A DNA stretch of 34,014 bases from Alphaproteobacteria bacterium (lineage in GTDB: Bacteria; Pseudomonadota; Alphaproteobacteria; Micropepsales; Micropepsaceae). A model generated the notes under the pieces. That model saw nothing but the letters and a program-made list of their open reading frames with translations. It had not been told where the DNA came from and did not search any database. Positions 10,012-18,600 of the stretch are shown here, one piece after another (the first letter of the stretch is position 1; each line of letters opens with the position of its first letter). The translations under genes and the position numbers were made by a program. The stretch lies in the NCBI GenBank assembly GCA_023259375.1, contig JAHFQC010000056.1, positions 1 through 34,014 of the forward strand. The letters are read 5' to 3'.

Positions 10012-10833
10012 ATGAGCAAGTCGGTTTACGCGGAGAAGAATGGTGCGGTTACCACAGTGATACTCGACCGCCCCGAGAGCGCTAACACGCTTGATCGCGC
10101 TACCGCCGACGCGCTCGCCGAGGCCTTCATAGCGTTCGAAGAAGACGAGACGGCGCGTGTCGCAGTGTTGTGGGGCGCGGGTGGAAATTTCTCGGCGGGG
10201 ATTGATCTTGTTGCGTTGTCGGGCGGCCGCGGCAACCGCTTGGCGTTTCCGGCCAAGCATCCCGATCCCTTGACCCGCGACGCACCGATGGGTCCGACCC
10301 GCATGCGGCTCACCAAGCCGGTGATCGCGGCCGTGGTGGGGCTGGCGACCGGCGGCGGGCTCGAACTTGCCCTATGGTGCGATCTCAGGGTGGCGGAAGA
10401 AGACGCCGTATTCGGTGCCGACAATCGGCGCTCGGGCTTGCCGATGATGGACGGCGGCACGGTGCGGCTGCCACGGCTGGTCGGCCAGAGCCACGCCCTC
10501 GATATCATTTTGACCGGCCGGCCGGTGGGCGCCCGCGAAGCCCTGGCGATGGGTCTCGTCAACCGCGTGGTGGTACCGCAAACAGCCCGCCAAGAGGCTG
10601 AGTCGCTGGCTGCAGCCGTAAGTATGCTGCCGCAAGCTTCTCTGGGCAGCGATAGATCATCCGTCTACGAACAGTTCGACCTCCCCTTCACCGCTGCGAT
10701 GGAGAACGAATTCATCCATGGAATGAAGGCATTAGCTTCGGGAGAGGGGCGCCGGGGGGCGTCACTTATCGCCGCAGGGGTGGTTTCCGGACAGGACTTC
10801 GGTCGCAACGCAGGCGTGCCGGGCATAAAATAG
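10012..10833 (+). CDS. crotonase/enoyl-CoA hydratase family protein
   Basis: A 273-residue crotonase-fold enzyme, probably acting on an acyl-CoA thioester. The oxyanion-hole segments are GNFSAGIDL (about residues 60-68) and TGGGLELALWCDLRVA. The catalytic Glu of the second segment is present. At the place of the second catalytic Glu of classical hydratases (FGQPE) this protein has FGADNRRSGLPMMDGGT, with Asn at that position and Asp in MMDGGT. It belongs to the crotonase subgroup with RR..G.P..DGGT, and classical hydratase activity should not be assumed. The ATG at 10012 has a strong GGGGAGG. It diverges from acnA and is followed 40 bases later by an exported protein. Confidence 0.9.
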   Translation: MSKSVYAEKNGAVTTVILDRPESANTLDRATADALAEAFIAFEEDETARVAVLWGAGGNFSAGIDLVALSGGRGNRLAFPAKHPDPLTRDAPMGPTRMRLTKPVIAAVVGLATGGGLELALWCDLRVAEEDAVFGADNRRSGLPMMDGGTVRLPRLVGQSHALDIILTGRPVGAREALAMGLVNRVVVPQTARQEAESLAAAVSMLPQASLGSDRSSVYEQFDLPFTAAMENEFIHGMKALASGEGRRGASLIAAGVVSGQDFGRNAGVPGIK

Positions 10834-10873
10834 CCCGATTTGCCTCGATACTGGGCAATCGTGAGGGAAAGGC

Positions 10874-11650
10874 GTGCGGGTGCGCGGCCCGAACGAGATA
10901 AAGAACTTGATGCGTGCGTTCGCTCTCCTTTTCGGCGCGTTGCTGCTTTGCGCGTCTGCGACGCAGGCGCAGGCCGGCGTGTTCGACCGGTCGCCGCGTT
11001 TCGGCGATATCAACGCGGGCACCTATCAGGCCGGTGACCGCCGTTTTTCGCTCGACCGCTACCAGAACGCTTTTCTGATGCGCTTCGCCGGTCAGCCCGA
11101 AATCTACGTGCTGTATGCGAACTTCGGCGCCATGGGGAGCCGGGTGCTGCAATACGATTCCGGCGCCATCGCCATCCAGGTAGCCGGCTGGGGCGGCATG
11201 ACGCTTTATACCGACGACCATCCCGAAGGCCTGCCGACCAGCCGCATCGGCGATTCCTCGGCGCCGGTGCTGCCGGCGATCTCGATGCAGCAGATGCAGA
11301 GCGCGGCCGACGACGAAACCAGCCATCTCGGCTATGTCCGCGGCATCAGGATCAGCTTCTTCGCCGACCAGAACGCGGTGGCCGAAAACGCCGTCCGGGC
11401 CCTCGCCTTCGACACCATGGAAAATGCCGCCCGCGGCATCGACCGCTTCACATCCAATCCGGCGGCGCGCGGCATCTTCGGCCAGCGCATTTCCTCGGTA
11501 CGCATCGCGGTCAGCGACCGGCCCTACATCAAGATCGAAAACCGGGTCCTGGTCGTGACCTTCAATCCCCGCACCGGCTATTTCGGCCGCGCTTCCTCCA
11601 ACGCGATCTCGACCGCGCTGGGCAAACTATTCGGCGTTCCGTCCAATTAA
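10874..11650 (+). CDS. exported hypothetical protein (DUF4908-like)
   Basis: A 258-residue protein with a signal peptide that includes LMRAFALLFGALLLCASATQA, cut near residue 34. The mature protein has alternating polar and hydrophobic stretches (RFSLDRYQNAFLMRFAG, EIYVLYANFGAMGSRVLQY, AIAIQVAGWGGMTLYTDD) that suggest beta structure, then a helical part around ENAVRALAFDTMENAARGIDRF. I think it belongs to the alphaproteobacterial DUF4908 family, but this is from memory of the pattern and is not certain. GTG 10874 has GAGGGAAAGG at good spacing; ATG 10910, at the start of the hydrophobic core, is an alternative. No function is known. It is convergent with the antiporter gene. Confidence 0.75.
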   Translation: MRVRGPNEIKNLMRAFALLFGALLLCASATQAQAGVFDRSPRFGDINAGTYQAGDRRFSLDRYQNAFLMRFAGQPEIYVLYANFGAMGSRVLQYDSGAIAIQVAGWGGMTLYTDDHPEGLPTSRIGDSSAPVLPAISMQQMQSAADDETSHLGYVRGIRISFFADQNAVAENAVRALAFDTMENAARGIDRFTSNPAARGIFGQRISSVRIAVSDRPYIKIENRVLVVTFNPRTGYFGRASSNAISTALGKLFGVPSN

Positions 11651-11672
11651 GGCCCTCAAACGCCGGGCGGGC

Positions 11673-11690
11673 TCGCGCCATTGGGCGCGA
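11673..11690. terminator. hairpin between convergent genes
   Basis: TCGCGCC and GGCGCGA form a 7-base-pair stem with a four-base loop in the 63 bases between the stops of the exported protein and the antiporter. There is no T-run on either side, so if it terminates transcription it would not be a standard intrinsic terminator. Confidence 0.35.
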
Positions 11691-11713
11691 CGGCCGGTCG
11701 ACCGCTGATAAGT

Positions 11714-12994
11714 CTAGGCTTCCACCCCTTGCGGGATCGCGTAGCCCGCGCGCGGCAACAGCACCCTGAGCAGCGGTCCCGTCATCACGGTCGTGAACAC
11801 CGCCATGATCACCAGCATGGTGAAGACGTTCTGCGGCAGGAACCCCATATCGTAGCCGATGTTGAGCACGATCAGCTCCATCAGCGCGCGGGTGTTCATC
11901 AGGCTGCCGAGAATGGCGGATTCGGTCAGCGAGAACCGCGCCATGCGGCTGGCCGCGAACACCGGAACGATCTTGCCGCCGACGGCTGCAACGAGGATCA
12001 CGGCGAGCCACATCCAATCGCTGGCGGCCGTCAATCCGAGCACGTTGGTGCGCAGGCCGGTGTAGGTGAAGAACACCGGCAGGAAAAACACCAGCACAAA
12101 CCGTCCGACCTGCCGCCGCCATGCCTCGACGAAGGCCTTGTCCTCATGGAACAGAAGTCCGGCGAGGAAGCCGCCGAAGATCGCAAAAATGCCGAGCTGA
12201 TAGGTGCAGATCGCCATCGCGAAGGTGATCGCGATGACGGCGGTCATCACGTTCGGCGGAATCTCGCCCGCGGTCACGGGATAGCGGTCCAACACCCAAT
12301 GGATGACGCGCCGGACGCCGAACCAGGCGAAGGCGGCCAAGAGCAGAATGCCGCCGATCTGCAGCGCCATATTCTCAAGCGAGAACTGCGCCGCCGCATA
12401 AGCCGAGATGCCGGCCAGCAGCACCCAGCCAATGACGTCGTTCAAGGCCGCGGCGGAAATCGCCACCACGCCGATCTCGGTGCGGGTGAGATCGAACTCC
12501 TTGAGAATGCGCCCAAGGATCGGCACGGCGGTGATAGCGAGTCCGACGCCGCAGAACAGGCTGTAGGCCAGCGGATCGATTTTGGGCGCCAGGATCGGAG
12601 CGGAAAGCTGGCCGATGATGAAGCCGAGCGAAAACGGCACCAAAACCGATGCCGCGGTGATGCCGAGCGAGCCGTTGCGGTTCTTGCGCCGTCCGAGATG
12701 GCCGAACTCGAAATCCATGCCGATCTGGAACATCAACAGCACCAGACCGATCTGGCTGATGATGGTGATGGGCGACGAAGCCTTGGCCCCGAACAGCGCC
12801 AGCGCAGCATCGGGGAAGAAGTGGCCGAACAGCGACGGGCCGAGCACAAGGCCGGCGACGATCTCGCCGATGACACCGGGCTGGCCGAACTTGCGGGCTA
12901 TGACATTGCCGGCGCGCGCCGCCAGGATCATCACAATGATCTGCAAGAGGGTCGAAAACAGCAGCGACTCGGTGGCATGAACGCTGGAATGCAT
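11714..12994 (-). CDS. CPA2 family cation/proton antiporter
   Basis: A 426-residue membrane protein with about 12 helices of the monovalent cation:proton antiporter-2 family, related to the membrane part of KefB/KefC. Typical segments are RKFGQPGVIGEIVAGLVLGPSLFG, QIGLVLLMFQIGMDFEF, GLAITAVPILGRILKEF and AALNDVIGWVLLA (the ND pair in helix 5/6 is the proton-coupling site). It ends soon after the last helix, without a TrkA-N/RCK domain. The ion (K+ or Na+) cannot be told. I chose ATG 12994, preceded by AAGAGGGG, over a TTG at 13039. The gene is preceded by a long gene-free stretch with a separate structured RNA. Confidence 0.92.
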   Translation of the reverse strand: MHSSVHATESLLFSTLLQIIVMILAARAGNVIARKFGQPGVIGEIVAGLVLGPSLFGHFFPDAALALFGAKASSPITIISQIGLVLLMFQIGMDFEFGHLGRRKNRNGSLGITAASVLVPFSLGFIIGQLSAPILAPKIDPLAYSLFCGVGLAITAVPILGRILKEFDLTRTEIGVVAISAAALNDVIGWVLLAGISAYAAAQFSLENMALQIGGILLLAAFAWFGVRRVIHWVLDRYPVTAGEIPPNVMTAVIAITFAMAICTYQLGIFAIFGGFLAGLLFHEDKAFVEAWRRQVGRFVLVFFLPVFFTYTGLRTNVLGLTAASDWMWLAVILVAAVGGKIVPVFAASRMARFSLTESAILGSLMNTRALMELIVLNIGYDMGFLPQNVFTMLVIMAVFTTVMTGPLLRVLLPRAGYAIPQGVEA

Positions 12995-13341
12995 GGACCC
13001 GACACCCCTCTTGCAAACTAGAACTATTCTAGCGAGCAAAAGAAGGGGACGGAAGCGCTTTCATCTCTGCATGTCGCTCGTTCGCGAACCGGTTCGAGCG
13101 TGGGTTGGCCGCGCAACCGAAGACTCCGCACGCAGCACCTGCAATGGGATGACGTGATGAGTTTTGGATGGGCCATGTACGGGGTGCGGATTTCACACTG
13201 AAAAGGATTTGTCCTATTGCGAAAAACGCAAAGCGCGTTTAAACGCGGCCCGGTTCGTGCCATTATGATGTTAGCCGTAATATAAGTGGCTGTATTGTAT
13301 TGGTTTTCTGTGGGGTGCGTCGGCTCAGCCCGGCTAACACT
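12995..13341. other. gene-free region upstream of the antiporter
   Basis: About 350 bases hold no convincing protein gene on either strand. It contains two perfect palindromes, CGAACCGGTTCG at 13085-13096 and CGCGTTTAAACGCG at 13234-13247, which may be protein-binding sites. It is more AT-rich around 13200-13310 than the coding regions, as expected for promoter DNA serving the antiporter. I see no clear promoter hexamer pair here. Confidence 0.5.
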
Positions 13342-13384
13342 CAAAAATGAAAAGGCCCCGCCCCTGTGCGAAAGGGACGAGGCC
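13342..13384 (-). terminator. strong intrinsic terminator of the tRNA-like RNA
   Basis: On the minus strand GGCCTCGTCCC pairs with GGGGCGGGGCC over 11 base pairs (two G-T wobbles) with a nine-base loop, followed by TTTTCATTTTT. It begins 13 bases past the tRNA-like domain and is one of the clearest terminators in the window. If it could be disrupted by the structure upstream it might act as an attenuator for the antiporter gene. Confidence 0.88.
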
Positions 13385-13397
13385 CAGGTAAAGGACC

Positions 13398-13487
13398 TAA
13401 GAGGGATACAGGACCGAAATCGAATCGGTACCATGTCCCGAAGGGAAGGCAGGACCGCTCTTTCCATTGAGCTACCTGGCCCTCTCA
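13398..13487 (-). other. tRNA-Gly(UCC)-like domain with enlarged anticodon arm
   Basis: On the minus strand, TA plus D-stem GCTC/GAGC with loop AATGGAAA, a five-base variable region, and T-arm ACCGA-TTCGATT-TCGGT have tRNA spacing. The D-loop and anticodon region read like bacterial tRNA-Gly with TTCC. It departs from a tRNA in two places. The anticodon arm is GTCCTG/CGGGAC with a nine-base loop CCTTCCCTT. The acceptor is CAGG/CCTG, then a one-by-three internal loop, then TGAGAGGG/CCCTCTTA, with no discriminator or CCA. It is unlikely to be aminoacylated as a normal tRNA. It may be a decayed tRNA gene or a tRNA-derived regulatory domain. Confidence 0.6.
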
Positions 13488-13574
13488 AGTACCTTAGCAC
13501 CCTGCTCTATGCAGGTGCGCCAGTCTTAGAGCCGCTGTTGCCTAGAGAGCCGTAGCGGCCTTTGACATGTACTT

Positions 13575-13602
13575 TGTGTATTTTGGTGCGCCCTTCCGTC
13601 AA
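13575..13602 (-). promoter_or_regulatory. putative promoter of the tRNA-like RNA
   Basis: On the minus strand TTGACG (13602-13597) and TACACA (13580-13575) are separated by 16 bases, which would start transcription near 13568. The -35 box is good and the -10 box is weak. Confidence 0.4.
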
Positions 13603-13620
13603 ATGAAAAATTGCGGAATC

Positions 13621-13666
13621 GTGGCGTTGCGCCACTCTTGATTTCAAAAAGTTTCTCCTTCGGAGA
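13621..13666 (-). terminator. hairpin pair downstream of the cupin gene
   Basis: Reading the minus strand, TCTCC-GAA-GGAGA (13666-13654) is followed by AACTTTTT, a weak intrinsic terminator for the exonuclease-cupin transcript. A perfect GTGGCG-CAA-CGCCAC hairpin (13635-13621) follows. A GC-rich stem CCCGCCC/GGGCGGG lies between the cupin stop and these, around 13688-13715. Confidence 0.4.
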
Positions 13667-13776
13667 TGAGACTCGCCTTTGACACGGCCCGCCCAGATGC
13701 CAACGAGCGGGCGGGTGGCTGATGTGGCGACTAAGGCACCTCCGCCAGCCTAATAGAAAGGCGTTTTGCGGCTCCG

Positions 13777-14199
13777 CTAAAACCCGAATCCGTCCGGGGC
13801 CATTTCGAAGGTCTCGAACAGGAATCCGGGCGCCACGGTGCAGCCGACCAGCGTGTAGTCGCCGAGCGGACGCGCCGCCTGCCAGGCATGGGCGGGCACC
13901 ACGATCTGCGGCCGCTCATCGAACTCGACGCCGGCGCCAAGCACATGAAACTCGGCGGGGCTGCCCTCAGGCTGGATCGTCAGTTCCAGCGGACCGCCGC
14001 GGTAGAAGTGCCAAACTTCCGCGGCGTCAATGCGATGAGCGCGCGAAACCTCGCCTTTCTTCAGAAGATAATAGATGGCGGTCGAGTGCGCGCGGCCATC
14101 GGTGCCGGCCGGGTCGAGGAACATCTGACGGTAATAGCCGCCTTCGGGATGGGGCTTGAGGTCCAAGACTTCGATGATGCGATCGGCTTCACTTTTCAC
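13777..14199 (-). CDS. DUF985 cupin domain-containing protein
   Basis: A 140-residue single-domain cupin of the DUF985 (cupin_5) family. Typical family segments are LKPHPEGGYYRQMF (about residues 14-27), STAIYYLLKKGEVSRAHRI, EVWHFYRGGPLELTI and AHAWQAARPLGDYTLVGCTVAPGF. The beta-barrel fold may bind a sugar-like ligand or metal, but the activity is unknown. It starts at GTG 14199 with AAAGGA at good spacing. It lies 11 bases downstream of the exonuclease stop and is probably co-transcribed with it, with no obvious functional link. Confidence 0.9.
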   Translation of the reverse strand: MKSEADRIIEVLDLKPHPEGGYYRQMFLDPAGTDGRAHSTAIYYLLKKGEVSRAHRIDAAEVWHFYRGGPLELTIQPEGSPAEFHVLGAGVEFDERPQIVVPAHAWQAARPLGDYTLVGCTVAPGFLFETFEMAPDGFGF

Positions 14200-14210
14200 G
14201 GTAGTTTCCT

Positions 14211-14822
14211 TTACGGATACATGCTCGGCGCAGTGATTGTGGGCGCGTGCGCCCCGCGTGCCATCAGGGCCTCGATTCCCGACGCGACCGACAAAGCGTC
14301 AGCCAAGCCGTCATGGGTGTGTCCGTCGAACGGCACCCCGGCGGCCGGACCGACGTCGCAGGCATGCATGCCGCGGACATCGATGCCGTTTTCGATCAGC
14401 CAGGGGCGGATGTCCACCACCTTCGGCAGCGGCGGAACCGTATGAAGGCCATACAGACGGAGGTTTTCGATCAGCACCAGGTCGTCGCGGCCGAAGGCGA
14501 GAATCGGCAGTGTCCCGGCGAACGAAACGAAACTCTCATAGCCCTCTTCGAAATCGACGCCGCGCGTGGCGACCGCGTCATTGGTGATGCCGGTCAGCGT
14601 CACAAAATAGTCCGACAGATGCGGGTTGAGGCGCGGCCGGATCAGGCAGTCGAATCGCTCGATCGGGGAAAATGCGGAGGTGACTTTGACCGCGCCAATC
14701 TGGACTACTTCCTTGAACTCTCCCGGCGCCAGCCAGCGCCGCGCCATGGAACCGTCCCAGGCGGTGAATTCGAGGTCGTAGACCACGGCATGCGGAATGA
14801 GCGGATGAGAAGAAATTGTCAT
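14211..14822 (-). CDS. DEDDh-type 3'-5' exonuclease family protein
   Basis: A 203-residue protein with the three exonuclease motifs: VVYDLEFT near the N-terminus (Asp and Glu of Exo I), FGRDDLVLIENL in the middle (Asp of Exo II) and HDGLADA near residue 176 (His and Asp of Exo III). The spacing fits the RNase T/DnaQ superfamily. It has no polymerase or helicase domain, so it is a stand-alone exonuclease; whether it acts on DNA or RNA cannot be told. ATG 14822 was preferred to the TTG three codons upstream; the ribosome-binding site is weak. It is the first gene of a two-gene unit with the cupin and diverges from the membrane protein at 14918. Confidence 0.82.
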   Translation of the reverse strand: MTISSHPLIPHAVVYDLEFTAWDGSMARRWLAPGEFKEVVQIGAVKVTSAFSPIERFDCLIRPRLNPHLSDYFVTLTGITNDAVATRGVDFEEGYESFVSFAGTLPILAFGRDDLVLIENLRLYGLHTVPPLPKVVDIRPWLIENGIDVRGMHACDVGPAAGVPFDGHTHDGLADALSVASGIEALMARGAHAPTITAPSMYP

Positions 14823-14917
14823 ATTGACCAACCGAATCTGGTAAAGGGCGCCGTTAAGACATTTTTAAGGGTACGAGTCGACGCTAGCGCCGGGAAAGTC
14901 TCGGGGTGGAGAGCCAC

Positions 14918-15577
14918 ATGGTCGCAATCGTGAAATCGCTGTTCCCGCGCCCTAAGCCCGAAGAAAAGCCGTTACGCGGTTCGCTGGCCCGGCTCAAGGC
15001 CCTGCATGCCGAAGCGGAAGAGACCGCGCGGCTCGCCAATTTGTTGGGCCGTAGCGGCGCCGTCGGAGCCGCCCTGCCCGTTCTCGGCATCGTCACCATT
15101 GCCCTGTCGGTCGAGGCCAATCCGGCGTCGCAGATCGTATGGCTTCTCTTGGTCGGTGCCGTGGCCCTCGCCACGCTGATCGCCTACCGCCACGCCATGA
15201 AGCGTCCGTTCGAGCATGACGCCCTCAAGGTCTACGCCAAGGATCTCTCCGCCATTCTCCTGTTCGCCGGTTTCGCTTGGGGCGCTGGAGCGTTTCTCGC
15301 CTTGCCGGGCGGACTTTCGACCGGTGCGGTGATCACCTTCGCCCTCTTGCCCGGCGCAAGCATCGCGTATTTGTTGCGGGACCGCGAAGCGCTGTTTCTG
15401 TTTCTTGCGCCCACGACGGTACTGACAGCCGCTGCATGTCTTCTCAAGCCGTTTGCCGGCGGATGGATCGCAGCGGCGACGCTCGTTGCGGCAGCAGCGG
15501 TACTGGTCGGCGCGGCGCGTTTGTATGAACGGCTGACAGGCATTCAAAGCAAGCCTGCCATGCTGTCATTGCCCTAG
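14918..15577 (+). CDS. hypothetical membrane protein upstream of glutamate dehydrogenase
   Basis: A 219-residue protein. A basic N-terminal region with KSLFPRPKPEEKPLRGSLARLKALHAEAEETARLANLLGR (a likely amphipathic helix) is followed by six hydrophobic helices. I do not recognise the family. ATG 14918 has GGTGGAGAG upstream; a GTG at 14906 is possible but is itself part of that site. It ends 67 bases before the glutamate dehydrogenase gene and may share its transcript. Family searches could show whether the pairing is conserved. Confidence 0.72.
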   Translation: MVAIVKSLFPRPKPEEKPLRGSLARLKALHAEAEETARLANLLGRSGAVGAALPVLGIVTIALSVEANPASQIVWLLLVGAVALATLIAYRHAMKRPFEHDALKVYAKDLSAILLFAGFAWGAGAFLALPGGLSTGAVITFALLPGASIAYLLRDREALFLFLAPTTVLTAAACLLKPFAGGWIAAATLVAAAAVLVGAARLYERLTGIQSKPAMLSLP

Positions 15578-15626
15578 AGCGCAAGTGTTTTCGTGAGCCT
15601 GTGAGGCATAGACTGTTCGCGACATT

Positions 15627-15638
15627 CTGTTCGAACAG
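15627..15638. promoter_or_regulatory. perfect palindrome at the glutamate dehydrogenase start
   Basis: CTGTTCGAACAG is a perfect 12-base palindrome ending six bases before the ATG at 15645. A partial copy, CTGTTCG, lies at 15613-15619. No Shine-Dalgarno is visible, so the site occupies the ribosome-binding region. It may be a repressor site or a small mRNA hairpin. Confidence 0.4.
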
Positions 15639-15644
15639 GCCGCC

Positions 15645-18600
15645 ATGGTTCTCGCCGACATCGCCCCCCGCAAATCCGAACTCCTCACCCGCTGCGCCGA
15701 AGAATTGCACAGCGAGCCGCAACTCGTCGCCTTCATCGAGGCGCTGACCAAGAACGCCTCGCCCGAGGACGTCTTGCGTTATGCCCCGCACGAGCTGGCG
15801 GCGCTGGCGCGCCTGATCCACGCCCGCATCGCGACGCGCGCACCCGGCGCATCGCTGGTGACGCTGATCGATCCGGCGCTGGAGAGCGCGGACTTCAGCC
15901 GCAAGGAAACCGTGCTGGTGGCGATCAACGACGATGCGCCGTTCCTGTTCGACTCCCTGATGGGCGAAATCACCGCCCAAGGCTTCGCGCCGCGCGCCGT
16001 GTTCCATCCCATTCTCGACATCGCCGGTCATCCGACCAGCGTCATCGTGGTGGTGATGGACACCATCGTCGAAGAAGATATGCGCGAACTGCTGCTCAAG
16101 GGTGCCGAGGCGGTGTTCGCCCAGGTGCGGCTGGCGGTACGCGACTGGCAGACGATGCAGGAGCGGCTCAAGAACGCCATCCGCACCCTCAAACTGACCT
16201 CCTCGCATGCTCCAGTGCCGGAAATCCGCGAGACGGTCGAATTCCTCGAATGGCTCGGCGACGACCATTTCACTTTCCTCGGCAGCCGCGATTACGCCTA
16301 TTCGCCTGAAGACGGCGGCCAGCTTCTGCCGGTCGAAGGCTCCGGTCTTGGCGTCTTGACCGACCGTCTCGCCCGTGTGGTGCGCCGCTCCGCCGACGAA
16401 ACCGCCTTGACCGAAAAGCTGCGCGAATTCCTGTTCCGCCCCGATCCGCTGATCATCACCAAGTCGAACGAGAAGAGCCTCGTCCACCGCCGCGTGTTCA
16501 TGGACTATATCGGCGTCAAACTGTTCACCGCCGACGGCAGCTTCAAGGGCGAGCGCCGTTTCGTCGGTCTGTTCACGTCGGGTGCCTACAGCCGCACGCC
16601 GGCCGACATTCCGCTGCTCCGCTTCAAGGCCGGTAATGTGATGGCACGCGCCGGACTTCCGGTCGGCGGCCACGACGCCAAGACGCTGGCGCACATCCTC
16701 GACACCTTCCCGCGCGATGAGCTGTTCCAGGTCGGCGAGGACGAGCTTTACGCCACCGCGATGGGCATGCTGCGCCTAACCGAAAGGCCCAAGCTGAAAC
16801 TGTTCCTGCGCTTCGACCGCTTCGACCGCTTCGCCGCCGCGATCGTGTTCGTGCCGCGCGAACGCTTCAATTCGGCCGTGCATGTCCGCTTGCACGAGAT
16901 CCTTGCCGAAGCCCTCGGCGGCCAGCCGATGGAAGCAGTGCCGAGCCTTTCCGACGCCGTGCTGGCGCGGCTCTATTATACGGTCGGCTTTATCGACGGC
17001 GCGCCTGCGTCCGTTGACGTCGCCGCCATCGAACACGAAATGCGCGCCGCCATCCGCACCTGGGAAGACGGCTATATCGATGTCTTGAAAGCACGCTACG
17101 GCGAAATCGAAGGCACCCGGCTGTTCCGTCAGCAGGCGCCAGGAATCCCCGCGCGCTATCGCGATGCCTTCACGCCGACCGAAGGCTCCGAAGACCTCGC
17201 CGCCATCGACAGCCTCGCCCGTTCCGGCAAGAAGCCCGCCATAGAAGCCCGCGTGATGCGGCGCGTCTCCGACCGCCGTTCGACCTTGCGCATCAAGCTC
17301 TATGGTCTCGGACCGGCGTTGCCGCTGTCGGTGTCGCTGCCGATCTTCGAAAATTTCGGCCTCAAAGTGATCGCCGAAGACGCCTATCCGATCGTCGCTG
17401 AGGTGGGCGAAGCCTTCGTGCTCGATTTCCTGATGGAACGTGCCGATCAGGGCCCGGCCCAAGGCACCGAGATCAAGCACCTGTTGCAGTCCGCCTTCCA
17501 CGCGGTGATCGCCGGCGATGCGGAAAGCGATGGCTTCAACCGTCTCACCATCGTCGCCGGGCTGTCGTGGCGCGACATCACCATCCTGCGCGCGGTAGCA
17601 AAATTCCTGCGCCAGACGGCGATCCCGTTCAGCCAGGACTATATGGAGCAGGCGCTGACGCGTAACCCGATGCTGGCTCGTATGCTGGTCGAGCTGTTCC
17701 ACGCGCAACTGTCGCCGGAAAGCGCCAGTGAAGAGACGGTGGCGGACCTCAAGACGCGCATCGATGCCGCGCTGCATGATGTGCAGAGCCTCGACGACGA
17801 CCGTATCATCCGCCGCATCCGCAATGTGATCGTCAATGTGCTGCGGACCAACTTCTATCAGGCGAGCGAAGACGGACGGCCGAAGCCGTATCTCTCCATG
17901 AAGCTGGCGTCGGGCAAGCTCGACGAACTGCCGGCACCGCGCCCGCATGTCGAGATCTTCGTCTATTCGCCGCAAGTCGAAGGCGTGCATCTGCGTTTCG
18001 GCAAAGTGGCGCGCGGCGGCTTGCGCTGGAGCGACCGGCGCGAAGATTTCCGCACCGAAATTCTCGGCCTCGTCAAGGCGCAGCAGGTCAAGAACGCCTG
18101 CATCGTGCCGGTGGGCTCCAAAGGCGGCTTCTATCCCAAGCAGATGCCGGTCAATCCGAGCCGCGAAGACATGATGGCGACGGGCATCGCCGCCTATAAG
18201 ACCTTCATCAATGCGCTGCTCGATGTCACCGACAATCTCGGCCCCGACGGCGCGGTGATCCCGCCCGAGCAGGTGGTGCGCCGCGACGAAGACGATCCCT
18301 ATCTGGTCGTTGCCGCCGACAAGGGCACCGCGACCTTCTCCGATATCGCCAACGGCATTGCCGAAGGGCGCGGCTTCTGGCTGGGCGACGCGTTCGCCTC
18401 CGGCGGCAGCCATGGCTACGATCACAAAGTGATGGGCATCACCGCCCGCGGCGCCTGGGAAGCGGTCAAGCGCCACTTCCGTGAAATGGGCCGCGATATC
18501 CAGACGACGCCGTTCACCGCGGTCGGCGTCGGCGACATGTCGGGCGACGTGTTCGGCAACGGCGTGCTGTTGTCGAAATGCATGAAGCTGTTCGCTGCGT

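Larger units (their letters stand above)
13342..13568 (-). ncRNA. structured RNA with a tRNA-Gly-like core
   Basis: About 227 bases on the minus strand behave like an independent RNA gene. There is a plausible promoter (TTGACG, 16 bases, TACACA) at its 5' end and a strong intrinsic terminator at its 3' end. Between them, in order, are a hairpin GCCGCT/AGCGGC, a hairpin GCACCTGC/GCAGGGTGC (13497-13518), a tRNA-like domain (13398-13487) and the terminator. AGGTA and TACCT flank the tRNA-like domain and may close an outer stem. No credible protein frame covers it. It is not tmRNA: no tag-peptide frame is seen and D-arm and T-arm are in normal order. Alternatively it is a leader of the antiporter, whose ATG is 348 bases beyond the terminator. 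Confidence 0.55.

Noticed and set aside
13024..13555. Open frames on both strands over the structured RNA region
   Set aside because: Protein composition is unlike genes, and the sequence is explained by RNA arms and a terminator.
13342..13568. Permuted alphaproteobacterial tmRNA
   Set aside because: No tag-peptide frame was seen and the D-arm comes before the T-arm, not in the permuted order.
15613..15638. LexA (SOS) box at the glutamate dehydrogenase gene
   Set aside because: The alphaproteobacterial box is GTTC-N7-GTTC; here the two GTTC are 10 bases apart.
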